This document shows positions 1 through 7,868 of a stretch of DNA of 64,000 nt, one piece after another. The position numbers were made by a program, and so were the translations under genes. This stretch comes from Oscillospiraceae bacterium. GTDB taxonomy: Bacteria > Bacillota > Clostridia > Oscillospirales > CAG-272. Position 1 is the first letter of the stretch, and each line of letters opens with the position of its first letter. The notes below the pieces were generated by a model, which was not told where the DNA came from, did not search any database, and saw nothing but the letters and a program-made list of their open reading frames with translations. The stretch lies in NCBI GenBank assembly GCA_015064445.1, contig SVSE01000001.1, positions 62,001 to 126,000 of the forward strand, given 5' to 3'.

Positions 1-1136
1 TTAAGGGAAATCCTTATTCATTCTTGCATATTGATAAGGCAGAAATTGACCTTGATAAATCTATTGATATATACGATGAAAGAGTATACGCAAAGGCAAG
101 TGAAAACCTTAAAAAGCTTGAAAATGATGGCGTATATATAAACGACAACGATAAAAAGTTCTATTTCTACCGTCAAATTATGGACGGAAGAGCGCAAACT
201 GGTATCGTTGGATGCGCTTCTATTGACGATTATATTGAAAATAGAATTAAAAAGCACGAGTTTACTCGCGCTGACAAGGAAATTGACCGTATAAAGCATG
301 TAGATATTTGCTCGGCTCATACAGGACCTATTTTTCTTGCATATAAGGACTCTGCTACACTTGATGAAATCATCAAGCAGGAAACAGCCAAGGCGCCTAT
401 CTATGATTTTGTCTCCGAGGACGGCGTAAGACACACCGTTTGGAGAGCAAGCGATAAGAGCGTTGATGATAAAATAAGCGAGGCATTTTCAGCTCTTGAC
501 GCACTTTATATTGCCGATGGGCACCATCGTGCAGCATCAGCTGTTAAGGTTGGTATAAAGCGCAGAGAGGAAAATCCAAGCTATACAGGCAACGAGGAGT
601 TTAACTTCTTCTTGTCAGTAATTTTCCCTGCAAATACTCTCAAGATTATGGACTACAACAGACTTTTGAAGGACTTGAATGGAATGTCCGTCGAGGAATT
701 CTTGAAGGTTGTTGAGGAAAAAATCGGTACAGTAGAGGAGTATAAGGGCGATGGACCTTGTCGTCCAGCACAAAGACATTCTGTTGGAATGTTTGTTGGC
801 GGAAAATGGTATCTTGTTAAGTTCTATGATAGCATTTGTAATGCCGACACTCCTGTTGAGCGTCTTGACTGTGCGATTTTGCAAAACAATCTTTTGTCTC
901 CAATCCTTGGCATCAAGGATCCAAGAAGCGACAAGAGAATAGATTTTGCAGGTGGAATTCGTGGCCTTGATTATCTTGAAAAGAGATGTAATGAGGATAT
1001 GCAAATGGCAATCGCTATGTATCCAACATCCCTTGATGAGCTTATGTCGGTTGCCGATTCTGGCGCAGTTATGCCACCAAAATCCACTTGGTTTGAACCA
1101 AAGCTTCGCAGTGGAATTCTTATCCATAAAATATAA
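1..1136 (+). CDS. DUF1015 family protein, 5' end outside the window
   Basis: The reading frame is open from base 3, so the start codon lies to the left and roughly the first 40-50 residues of a usual ~415-residue DUF1015 protein are missing. The TTG at 24 is internal. The diagnostic motif ADGHHR is encoded near 514-531; it is shared with the ParB/sulfiredoxin-like fold that includes free-serine kinases such as SerK. DUF1015 genes often sit beside serine biosynthesis genes (serA/serC), but the upstream neighbour is not visible. The family assignment is firm; a kinase or nucleotide-dependent role is only inference from fold. The gene ends in its own terminator. Confidence 0.85.
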   Translation, partial: KGNPYSFLHIDKAEIDLDKSIDIYDERVYAKASENLKKLENDGVYINDNDKKFYFYRQIMDGRAQTGIVGCASIDDYIENRIKKHEFTRADKEIDRIKHVDICSAHTGPIFLAYKDSATLDEIIKQETAKAPIYDFVSEDGVRHTVWRASDKSVDDKISEAFSALDALYIADGHHRAASAVKVGIKRREENPSYTGNEEFNFFLSVIFPANTLKIMDYNRLLKDLNGMSVEEFLKVVEEKIGTVEEYKGDGPCRPAQRHSVGMFVGGKWYLVKFYDSICNADTPVERLDCAILQNNLLSPILGIKDPRSDKRIDFAGGIRGLDYLEKRCNEDMQMAIAMYPTSLDELMSVADSGAVMPPKSTWFEPKLRSGILIHKI

Positions 1137-1137
1137 T

Positions 1138-1166
1138 AAAAAAGCACCATTTTTGGTGCTTTTTTA
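1138..1166 (+). terminator. Rho-independent terminator after the DUF1015 gene
   Basis: AAAAAAGCACCA and TGGTGCTTTTTT form a stem with a short T-rich loop directly after the stop codon, followed by a T run. Confidence 0.85.
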
Positions 1167-1194
1167 ATTTTGAAATTTATAAATTCAAAAAATC

Positions 1195-1231
1195 AAAAAC
1201 GGCTTGAAATCCTTTTGTCAAGCCGTTTTTT
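1195..1231 (-). terminator. Terminator of the tRNA-Leu / ppa unit
   Basis: A stem built from AAAACGGCTTGA and its complement flanks a loop, with T runs on both strands. It lies directly 3' of the tRNA on the minus strand and could also stop residual plus-strand transcription. Confidence 0.75.
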
Positions 1232-1317
1232 TGGTGCAGATGATGAGACTCGAACTCACAAGAACTATGTTCATTGGCTTCTGAGACCAACGCGTATACC
1301 AATTCCGCCACATCTGC
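1232..1317 (-). tRNA. tRNA-Leu (anticodon CAG)
   Basis: Read on the minus strand, the 7-bp acceptor stem GCAGATG pairs with CATCTGC and the ACCA end is encoded. The D-arm, the T-arm with GTTCGAGTC, and the long variable arm typical of class II leucine tRNA are present. The anticodon stem TTGGT/GCCAA closes the loop CTCAGAA, giving anticodon CAG, which reads CUG codons. The length is 86 nt. It starts only 11 nt after the YcxB-like gene, with a small hairpin but no T run between them, so it is probably cut from a longer ppa transcript. Confidence 0.95.
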
Positions 1318-1328
1318 GTATTATCGGC

Positions 1329-1853
1329 TTATTTTACCGATAATTTGTTGATTCTTTTATCTGGAATTTTGGCAATTAAAAATTTCTTCAACTCCTCGGG
1401 TGTGCCCTCGGTAATCTCGGATTTTGTTATGATAAGTGCGCTTGTTTTATTAACGAATAAGTAAAATGCCAAGCTCGATTCGTCAACCTTCACGAATGCA
1501 TAGTAAGGAATCTCACCATCACTTTTTCGTGCCTTAGACTCCGACTTGAGCTTTACCGATTTTTCCTCAAAGGAGAAGTGGTTTTTAATTATGTTTTCAT
1601 CGGTGAAATTTTTAAGCTTCATATTTGGACTTATGAAATACGCAAATATAGTGAAAATTTCAATCAATGATACAAAGAAAAGTACAATAATTGCGAATGG
1701 TAGAAAGTCGGTTTTTAGATTTAAAATTGTAAGAACAACTGCAAATACAAACAAAGCACCATAGATTGCCCATTTCCAAGGCTTGTCAATAGCAGTAAAT
1801 CTCATAAATGAAAGCATTGCCTTTTTGTCGTAGGTAACATCTGCTTTTATCAT
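1329..1853 (-). CDS. YcxB-like membrane protein
   Basis: A 174-residue protein with two transmembrane segments (about residues 28-46 and 50-74) followed by a soluble beta-rich C-terminal half, the layout of the YcxB-like family. The family's function is unknown. A strong Shine-Dalgarno AAGGAGG precedes the ATG. It lies 10 nt downstream of the pyrophosphatase gene and 11 nt upstream of tRNA-Leu on the same strand, so all three are probably transcribed together from the promoter at 2434-2462. I see no catalytic motif. Confidence 0.7.
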   Translation of the reverse strand: MIKADVTYDKKAMLSFMRFTAIDKPWKWAIYGALFVFAVVLTILNLKTDFLPFAIIVLFFVSLIEIFTIFAYFISPNMKLKNFTDENIIKNHFSFEEKSVKLKSESKARKSDGEIPYYAFVKVDESSLAFYLFVNKTSALIITKSEITEGTPEELKKFLIAKIPDKRINKLSVK

Positions 1854-1863
1854 AGAGCCCTCC

Positions 1864-2400
1864 TTATTTGTTCTTTAAAAAAGCCTTTTCGTATGCTTTT
1901 TTACACGCTTCGATTGTCTCAATCGCTTCCTCGTGACCACATATTTTTTCTACATATGTTGTCTTGTTTTCAAGAAATTTATATACCTCAAAGAAGTGCT
2001 TGATTTCATGGAATTGATGCTGTGGCAAATCATTTATGTCCTTATATGTGTTCAAAAAAGGGTCGTTTAATGGTATTGCAACGATTTTTTGGTCAACCTC
2101 ATTTTCATCAATCATATTTATCATACCGATAGGATAGCACTCAACGGTTGACATAGGCTCAAGTCCCTCTTGACACAAAACGAGAACATCGAGTGGGTCC
2201 CCGTCCTCGGACAAGGTACGTGGAATAAATCCGTAGTTAGCTGGATAGTGAGTAGAGGTGTACAAAATTCTATCAAGGCGCAAAAGTCCGCTTTCCTTGT
2301 CAAGCTCATATTTGTTTTTGCTTCCCTTGGTAATTTCAATAACTGAAATAAATTTTTCTGCAGTTATGCGCTCATCTCTAAAATCATGCCATGGATTCAT
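1864..2400 (-). CDS. ppa: Inorganic pyrophosphatase, family I
   Basis: A soluble 178-residue cytoplasmic enzyme hydrolysing pyrophosphate to phosphate, which drives biosynthetic reactions that release PPi. The metal-binding signature DGDPLDVLVL is present near residue 66, with the upstream tract YPANYGFIPRT containing active-site Tyr and Arg positions. The length matches bacterial family I enzymes. Many Clostridia instead use family II or membrane H+/Na+-PPases, so the soluble type is mildly notable. It is first in a unit with the YcxB-like gene and tRNA-Leu; GCGAGG precedes the ATG. Confidence 0.93.
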   Translation of the reverse strand: MNPWHDFRDERITAEKFISVIEITKGSKNKYELDKESGLLRLDRILYTSTHYPANYGFIPRTLSEDGDPLDVLVLCQEGLEPMSTVECYPIGMINMIDENEVDQKIVAIPLNDPFLNTYKDINDLPQHQFHEIKHFFEVYKFLENKTTYVEKICGHEEAIETIEACKKAYEKAFLKNK

Positions 2401-2433
2401 ATTTATACCTCGCTTTTAGCTTCAATTTCTTAT

Positions 2434-2462
2434 ATTATATACCTTTATTATGTCCGTGTCAA
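2434..2462 (-). promoter_or_regulatory. Sigma-A promoter for ppa
   Basis: Minus strand TTGACA and TATAAT separated by exactly 17 bp, both perfect consensus hexamers, about 30 bp upstream of the ppa start. Confidence 0.85.
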
Positions 2463-2494
2463 GAAAAATAATTCTATGCCCGAAAATATTGCCC

Positions 2495-2529
2495 AAAAAG
2501 AGAAAAATCCCCACCATGTGTGGGGATTT
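2495..2529 (-). terminator. Terminator of the spoIIA operon
   Basis: Minus strand AAATCCCCAC / GTGGGGATTT hairpin beginning at the sigF stop codon, followed by ATTTTTCTCTTTTT. Confidence 0.85.
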
Positions 2530-3248
2530 CAAGATAATTCCTTTCGCAAAGCGTCAAAAATTTTCTTTTCCTCTCGTGAAATTTTGACCTGTGTAAGCCC
2601 TAAAAGCTCTGCTGTTTTTTGCTGAGAATATTCCTTTAAATATCTCATGGTTATGATGCTTCGCCAAAGTGATGGTAGCTTTGAAATAGCTTGCGATAAG
2701 GCAATGTGGTCGATTCTTTCGTCTATTTCGCTTCGCCCAGAGCTAAGAGTGCTTTCTAAGGTAAATCCATCATCGTCATTGTTAAGAGATGCAGATAGAG
2801 AATTAACAGGTGATGATGCATCTAATGCCAAAACAGCATCAGAAACACTCATATCACAAAGCTCAGCCAAGGTCTCAATTTTTGGCTCAAATCCGTGCTC
2901 TAAAATGTATTTTTCGCGTTCCTTCATTAGCATTGCGCCCTGTTGCTTGTAAATTCGACTGACCTTTATAAGACCATCGTCACGAATAAATCTTCGTATT
3001 TCTCCTATTATGAGTGGGACAGCATATGTTGAAAGAACAGTCCCTCGTTCCTTGTCAAAGCTTCTTATTGCCTTTAACATTCCTATACATCCGATTTGAA
3101 CGAGGTCCTCGTATTCAACGCCTCTATCTTTAAAGCGTAGAGCAATGCTACGCACAAGTCCCATGTTTGCTTCCATTAAATCGCTTGTAGCTTGCTCATC
3201 ACCATTAATTGATTTTTCCAAAAGCTCTTGATTTTGAGTATAATTCAT
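2529..3248 (-). CDS. sigF: RNA polymerase sigma factor SigF (forespore, early)
   Basis: A 239-residue sigma-70 family protein of the SigF/SigB/SigG type. Region 2 spans roughly residues 28-100 (GLVRSIALRFKDRG, YEDLVQIGCIGMLKAI, FDKERGTVLSTYAVPLIIGE), and region 4 near the C terminus includes EYSQQKTAELLGLTQVKISR. The spoIIAA-spoIIAB-sigF order identifies it as SigF rather than its close relative SigG. By family knowledge it is held inactive by SpoIIAB and released in the forespore after asymmetric division. It starts one base after the spoIIAB stop without a clear Shine-Dalgarno, so translation is probably coupled. Confidence 0.95.
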   Translation of the reverse strand: MNYTQNQELLEKSINGDEQATSDLMEANMGLVRSIALRFKDRGVEYEDLVQIGCIGMLKAIRSFDKERGTVLSTYAVPLIIGEIRRFIRDDGLIKVSRIYKQQGAMLMKEREKYILEHGFEPKIETLAELCDMSVSDAVLALDASSPVNSLSASLNNDDDGFTLESTLSSGRSEIDERIDHIALSQAISKLPSLWRSIITMRYLKEYSQQKTAELLGLTQVKISREEKKIFDALRKELS

Positions 3249-3249
3249 A

Positions 3250-3678
3250 TTATTTGAGGTGCTTTGTCATTAGAATGCGAACTCCCTCGCCAGGTCTTGA
3301 GCGTACGCTTAGCTTGTCCATAAAGCTTTGCATAACCGCAAAGCCCATTCCACTGCGCTCGCCACTTGTATCGGTTGTATAAAGCGGAGCCATCGCTTGA
3401 TTTACATTTTCAATACCGCATCCTTTATCAGTTACCTCGATTATCACCGTCCTGTCGGAATAATATTTGACTCCTATGTAAATTATCCCCTGCGTATATT
3501 TGTATCCGTGGACTATGGAATTTGTTACAGCCTCGGATACTGCACATTTTATGTCTGATAGCTCGTCGATTGTGGGATTCAGCCCCGCAACAAAAGAGGC
3601 AACAGCATTTCTTGAAAGCCCTTCGTTTATGGAAAGAGCAGGAATAAATAGCTTCATATAATTTTCAACACGCCTCAT
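3250..3678 (-). CDS. spoIIAB: Anti-sigma-F factor / serine kinase SpoIIAB
   Basis: A GHKL-fold protein kinase that binds and inhibits SigF and phosphorylates SpoIIAA. Visible ATP-binding boxes are EAVTNSIVHGY (N box), DKGCGI (G1) and GERSGMGFAVM (G2), in the expected order over about 142 residues. Start choice: the first ATG at 3687 abuts the Shine-Dalgarno GAAGGAG with no spacing, while the ATG at 3678 lies 9 nt from it, so 3678 is preferred. The start overlaps the end of spoIIAA by 14 nt, implying coupled translation that keeps the partners balanced. Confidence 0.94.
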   Translation of the reverse strand: MRRVENYMKLFIPALSINEGLSRNAVASFVAGLNPTIDELSDIKCAVSEAVTNSIVHGYKYTQGIIYIGVKYYSDRTVIIEVTDKGCGIENVNQAMAPLYTTDTSGERSGMGFAVMQSFMDKLSVRSRPGEGVRILMTKHLK

Positions 3679-4003
3679 TTTTGTCATCTCCTTCTATCTC
3701 AATAATTCTTTCAATTCCTGCCAAGGTAAGTATTTTTTTGATTCTTCTGCTTGGATTTGTTAGAATAAGCTTTGCTCTTATATCCTTAGTCAAAGCATAC
3801 CTTCCTAAAATCAATCCAAGCCCAGATGAGTCCATAAAATCAACATAGCTTAAATCCAAGTAAACACGCACAGGCATAAAAGAGCGTATTTGCTTGTCAA
3901 TATCCTCTCGGATTCTTTTCACACTATGATGGTCTATATCTCCCTTTATTTTTATATTCAAGGTATCTCCTTGCGAAAACACCTCTAATCTTGCATCGGT
4001 CAA
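3665..4003 (-). CDS. spoIIAA: Anti-sigma-F factor antagonist SpoIIAA
   Basis: A STAS-domain protein that, when dephosphorylated, frees SigF from SpoIIAB. The regulatory serine lies in DFMDSSGLGLILGR. The open frame extends to an ATG at 4072, but that would add 23 residues absent from the family. A TTG at 4003 preceded by AAGGAAGGTG at proper spacing gives 112 residues, close to the usual ~116, so I use it. Region 4004-4144 upstream did not show a convincing sigma-H promoter to my eye, although this operon is normally sigma-H dependent. Confidence 0.92.
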   Translation of the reverse strand: MTDARLEVFSQGDTLNIKIKGDIDHHSVKRIREDIDKQIRSFMPVRVYLDLSYVDFMDSSGLGLILGRYALTKDIRAKLILTNPSRRIKKILTLAGIERIIEIEGDDKNEAC

Positions 4004-4106
4004 GCCATTCACCTTCCTTTTTAGTAATTGTAATACTAAAATGTCAAAAATCGTGTCGAAATCAGTCGTCAAAAAAGCATTTTTGCCTTACAAAATTTGA
4101 TAAATA

Positions 4107-4135
4107 TTGACATTGCAATTCTCTTATGATATCAT
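4107..4135 (+). promoter_or_regulatory. Sigma-A promoter for the phosphoesterase-GH20-popT operon
   Basis: TTGACA and TATCAT with a 17-bp spacer, about 34 bp upstream of the chosen start at 4169. It lies back to back with the spoIIA operon. Confidence 0.7.
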
Positions 4136-4168
4136 ATATATGATATGGTTTATTATGGAAGGTGTTCT

Positions 4169-5017
4169 ATGGACAGGCTTTTGCAAATAAATAAGACCGA
4201 AATAGAAATAGGTCTAAAAAGAGAATATAAATTTTTCCAAATTAGCGATGCTCATATCGCTTATGTGGACGAAAATAGCTCCGAGCTTGATATAGCAGAT
4301 AACAAAAGATCTCGTGAGGGTTGGGATAGAATAAAGGTTGAATTTGCAACTCAGTTTGGAGAAATGTGCGATTCAAGATACGATAGACCAGCAAATGAGC
4401 TTTTTGAGCTGTTGGCCGAGCACGCTCTTCAAATAGGTGCTGATGCGCTTATTTTGTCAGGGGATATAATGGATAGAGTGACTGAGAGTAATTTGAGATA
4501 CCTTGAAAATTACTTTTCAAAATATCCGTTGCCAGTTATTTATTGCCCTGGAAATCACGATTCGATTGATGAATATGGCAATCACGGAATCCTCTATGAA
4601 AGAATAGGGCGCCTTGTTAAAAATCCTGAATTTGATGAGTACGATTTTGGGGAATTTAAGGTTGTAACTATTGATAACGGAACAAAGCAGATAACAGATT
4701 ATCAAATAGAGGCGTTCGAAAAGGCGCTTTCCGATAATAAAAAAGTATTGCTTGTTCTTCATGCGCCCGTTAGGCTTGGTGAGTTTGGAGAGATAATGGG
4801 CAAGAAAATAAGTGGATATTTTCTTTTGGGCTCTAATGGCGATAGTGAAAACGCGCACGCGCTTGTAAGGCTTATTAAGGAAAATGATGAGAAGCTTATA
4901 GCTGTTTTGGCAGGACACATTCACACATCAGTTGAGTATCAGATAACCGATAAATTAAAGCAAATAACAACATCCAGCGCCCTTATAGGCTACGGAAGAG
5001 AAATAATTTTAAAATAG
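4169..5017 (+). CDS. Calcineurin-like metallophosphoesterase
   Basis: Contains the five metal-binding motifs of the family in order: QISDAHI, LSGDIMD, PGNHD, LHAP and AGHIHT. It has no signal peptide or membrane segment, so it is cytoplasmic. The substrate cannot be read from the sequence; relatives act on cyclic nucleotides, nucleotide sugars or lipid intermediates. GGAAGGTG with 5-nt spacing points to the ATG at 4169 rather than the upstream ATG at 4145. It is 10 nt upstream of a GH20 gene and in one operon with a lipid-carrier transporter, suggesting, by inference only, a role in envelope metabolite turnover. Confidence 0.8.
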   Translation: MDRLLQINKTEIEIGLKREYKFFQISDAHIAYVDENSSELDIADNKRSREGWDRIKVEFATQFGEMCDSRYDRPANELFELLAEHALQIGADALILSGDIMDRVTESNLRYLENYFSKYPLPVIYCPGNHDSIDEYGNHGILYERIGRLVKNPEFDEYDFGEFKVVTIDNGTKQITDYQIEAFEKALSDNKKVLLVLHAPVRLGEFGEIMGKKISGYFLLGSNGDSENAHALVRLIKENDEKLIAVLAGHIHTSVEYQITDKLKQITTSSALIGYGREIILK

Positions 5018-5027
5018 GAGATTTATT

Positions 5028-6737
5028 ATGTATCTTATCCCAGAAGTAAAATCTGCTAAGGCAGGACAAAGAAAAGAGCTTAAGGGCTGTACCTTTTCAT
5101 TCCCACAGGGCATTGACGAAAGAATAAAGCGCCTTTGCGAAAAGGTACCACAGGGCGATATGATTGTTACCTTTGAAATAGGTAATGGTATAGGCGAGGA
5201 ATATAAAATTACATTTTCTGATAAAATAGAAATTAAGGCATCGTCCTCAAAGGGCGCATTTTATGCAGTTCAAACACTTCGTCAAATCATTAAAAACGGA
5301 TATTACGATGTCGAAGAAATCGAGGATGCTCCAGATTTTGAAAACAGAGGCTTTTATTACGACATAACAAGAGGAAGAGTACAAACGCTTGATACCTTGA
5401 AGGCGCTTGTTGATAATATGGCTTACTATAAGCTCAATATGCTTCAGCTTTATGTAGAGCATACCTTCCCATTTAAGGAATATGATGGAATATATCAAAA
5501 AATGGGCTATATGACAGCTGAGGAAACAATAGAGCTTGACAAGTATTGCCAAGAAAACTTTGTGGAGCTTGTTCCATCACTTTCTTGCTTTGGACACCTT
5601 TATGAGTTGCTTCAAAACACCAAGTATAAGTATCTTTGTGAGCTTGAAAACTTCGAGCAGAGGGCAATTTACTGGTGCGAAAGAATGGGACATCATACAA
5701 TTGATGCCTCAAACCCTGAAAGCATAGAGCTTATCAAGAGCTTGATAGACCAATATTCGCCACTATTTTCAAGCAAAAAGTTTAATATTTGCTGTGATGA
5801 AACCTTTGATCTTTGTAATGGTAGAAACAAGGGCAAGGACAAGGGCAGAATGTATGTTGATTTTGTTAAAAAGGTAATCGCTCATGTAAAATCCAAGGGC
5901 AAGGTTGCTATGATGTGGGGAGATGTAATCACACAGCATCCTGAGCTTATCGATGAATTTGACGAGGATGTTATCTTTATGAGCTGGGGATATAGTGCTA
6001 ACGAATCCCCAAATATGGTTTATAAATTTAGAGATGCAAAGAGACCTCAGTATGTATGCCCAGGCGTAAGCAACTGGACCAGCTTAATTGAGGCTCCACA
6101 CACCTCTGTGCCTAACATTACAAAAATGACACAATATGGCTATGAGTCAGGCGCAATCGGTGTTTTGAATACCTGTTGGGGAGACTATGGACAAATTTCT
6201 CCTATCTATGCTTGTATGTACGGTATGATTTTCGGTGCTGCAAGAAGCTGGAGAGCAACCTCGGATTATCCTGAATTTGATAAGAGTATAGATTTACTTT
6301 ACTATGGCTATGATGGCGCTGCTTCCTTTGTAAAGGGACTTGCATTGGCTCAAAGATCTTGCTACTGGTATCATTTGCTCGTTAAATATTCAAACGAAAA
6401 ATTTGGAAATGATGCAATGAGAATATGGAATGTGCCATCTCCTGACGAGATTAATAAGGCTTTCGAGGAAATAGAGGCAATAATTCCTTATCTTATGGGA
6501 ACAACATGGGAAAACGAGGATGCAAGAAAGTCGCTTCTTGTTGTTGCCGAGGGTCTTAGCCTGATGACCGCTATGGTAATGTCAGACATAACAGGCGAAA
6601 GACTTGGCGTTAACCTCTCGGATGTTGAAAGATGGCTTGTAAGCTATAAAGAAGAGTACCTAAAGGAAAGCAAAATGGGCGAGCTCAAGGAGTTTATCGT
6701 TGTTTTCTACGAAATAGCTCAAAAATATTTGAAATAA
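5028..6737 (+). CDS. Glycoside hydrolase family 20 beta-N-acetylhexosaminidase, cytoplasmic
   Basis: A 569-residue GH20-type protein. The N-terminal alpha/beta domain (about residues 1-100) leads into a TIM barrel starting at ENRGFYYDITRG. The catalytic Asp-Glu pair appears as CCDETF (D257-E258), the Glu acting as acid and the Asp assisting the substrate acetamido group. WGDV and the later aromatic-rich barrel loops fit. There is no signal peptide, so it would act on internalised or recycled GlcNAc/GalNAc glycosides. It is followed 11 nt later by popT. Exact substrate is unknown; cell-wall or host-glycan recycling is inference. Confidence 0.85.
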   Translation: MYLIPEVKSAKAGQRKELKGCTFSFPQGIDERIKRLCEKVPQGDMIVTFEIGNGIGEEYKITFSDKIEIKASSSKGAFYAVQTLRQIIKNGYYDVEEIEDAPDFENRGFYYDITRGRVQTLDTLKALVDNMAYYKLNMLQLYVEHTFPFKEYDGIYQKMGYMTAEETIELDKYCQENFVELVPSLSCFGHLYELLQNTKYKYLCELENFEQRAIYWCERMGHHTIDASNPESIELIKSLIDQYSPLFSSKKFNICCDETFDLCNGRNKGKDKGRMYVDFVKKVIAHVKSKGKVAMMWGDVITQHPELIDEFDEDVIFMSWGYSANESPNMVYKFRDAKRPQYVCPGVSNWTSLIEAPHTSVPNITKMTQYGYESGAIGVLNTCWGDYGQISPIYACMYGMIFGAARSWRATSDYPEFDKSIDLLYYGYDGAASFVKGLALAQRSCYWYHLLVKYSNEKFGNDAMRIWNVPSPDEINKAFEEIEAIIPYLMGTTWENEDARKSLLVVAEGLSLMTAMVMSDITGERLGVNLSDVERWLVSYKEEYLKESKMGELKEFIVVFYEIAQKYLK

Positions 6738-6748
6738 GCAGGTAAAAT

Positions 6749-7663
6749 ATGGAATTAAAATATAAAAGCATAAAGGATGTGCTAATCAGCATATTTGTAG
6801 GCTTTTCAATAGGTCTTTCTGTTATCGTTCCAGGCATTAGTGGCTCGGCGATAGCAATGATTATGAAGGTTTATGATAAGCTGATGTATGCCTTTTCCAA
6901 CATATTCAAAAAATTCAAGCTTTGTTTTATATTTTTGATACCTATAATTGTTGGAATCGTTGTAGGCTTTGGACTTGGACTAATCCTTGTTAAAATCCTT
7001 TTAGAGGCATTTCCGTTTATAACAATTTGCTTCTTTGTAGGACTTATGATAGGCACATATCCTATCTTGTTTAAGGAAATCAAGGGAGAGGCGCTAAGAG
7101 CAAATAAAATCCTACTTTTTATTGCAGGTGTTATTATTCCGTTGATTTTCACAGCTGTATCCTTCCTTGCTGGAGCAGATAATAGCCTTGCAAGCCTTAA
7201 TTTCTTGCATTATTTATTGTTCTTTGTGATAGGAATACTAATTTCATTAACACAGCTAATACCAGGACTTAGTGCAACCGTTCTTTTGATGATTTTCGGC
7301 TATTATTCCTCACTTATGGAGAACATAGGTCTAGAATTGCTTGGAAATTTTGAGCTTTTGCTCGTTTATATTGTGCTATTTTTGGGCTTTGTTGTTGGCA
7401 CACTTTTGTTCTCAAAGATAATAAATAAGCTTCTCGAAACTCAAAGAAAGCCGTTTTTCTTCGTGATTTGTGGTCTTTCGGTTGGTTCAGTTGTATCCGT
7501 ATTTTTGGGAAGTGATTGTGTGCAAATTTACAAGACTTGGACAACAAATGCAATGGTAACAGACTTGCTAATCGGTCTTGCATTTTTGCTCATCGGATTT
7601 GTCGTTTCTTTCTCGCTTTATTTGGTTGATAAAAAGAGAGAAATGGCTTCCAAAAATTTATAA
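6749..7663 (+). CDS. popT: PopT-like (DUF368) undecaprenyl-phosphate transporter
   Basis: A 304-residue polytopic membrane protein with about eight to ten hydrophobic segments. The internally duplicated signature VPGISGSAIAM near the N terminus and LIPGLSATVLLM in the second half are typical of DUF368, a family reported to return undecaprenyl phosphate (C55-P) across the membrane for peptidoglycan and other envelope synthesis. The C terminus is basic and cytoplasmic. It ends the operon with the metallophosphoesterase and GH20 hydrolase. The family assignment is strong; the transporter role rests on family work, not on this sequence. Confidence 0.85.
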   Translation: MELKYKSIKDVLISIFVGFSIGLSVIVPGISGSAIAMIMKVYDKLMYAFSNIFKKFKLCFIFLIPIIVGIVVGFGLGLILVKILLEAFPFITICFFVGLMIGTYPILFKEIKGEALRANKILLFIAGVIIPLIFTAVSFLAGADNSLASLNFLHYLLFFVIGILISLTQLIPGLSATVLLMIFGYYSSLMENIGLELLGNFELLLVYIVLFLGFVVGTLLFSKIINKLLETQRKPFFFVICGLSVGSVVSVFLGSDCVQIYKTWTTNAMVTDLLIGLAFLLIGFVVSFSLYLVDKKREMASKNL

Positions 7664-7684
7664 ATAAAAATTTTCAAAAAACTA

Positions 7685-7713
7685 TTGCAATAAACGAATC
7701 CTTGTGTTATACT
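7685..7713 (+). promoter_or_regulatory. Sigma-A promoter for metK leader
   Basis: TTGCAA and TATACT with a 17-bp spacer, ending about 18 bp before the SAM-I aptamer. Confidence 0.8.
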
Positions 7714-7730
7714 GTTTTCGTTAAATAAAT

Positions 7731-7855
7731 CTTATCAAGAGTAGCGGAGGGACAGGCCCTGTGAAGCTACGGCAACCTATCATAAGACAAGGTGCCAATT
7801 CCGTGAGATGAGAACTTGCATTTTCAATCCACGGGAAACCGTGGATTTTTATTTG
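7731..7855 (+). promoter_or_regulatory. SAM-I (S-box) riboswitch controlling metK
   Basis: The aptamer occupies 7731-7812. P1 is CTTATC pairing with GATGAG. The conserved cores AGCGGAGGGACAGGCCC, GAAGCTACGGCAACC and AAGGTGCCAATTCC are all present. The expression platform is a terminator, ATCCACGG-GAAA-CCGTGGAT followed by a T-rich run (7827-7855), directly before the metK Shine-Dalgarno. By family knowledge SAM binding stabilises P1 and favours the terminator, so metK is switched off when SAM is plentiful. Confidence 0.95.
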
Positions 7856-7868
7856 TTTGGAGGACATT

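Noticed and set aside
4004..4144. Sigma-H promoter for spoIIA
   Set aside because: A GAATT element is present, but no properly spaced AGGA-type -35 could be found, so I do not report it as a feature.
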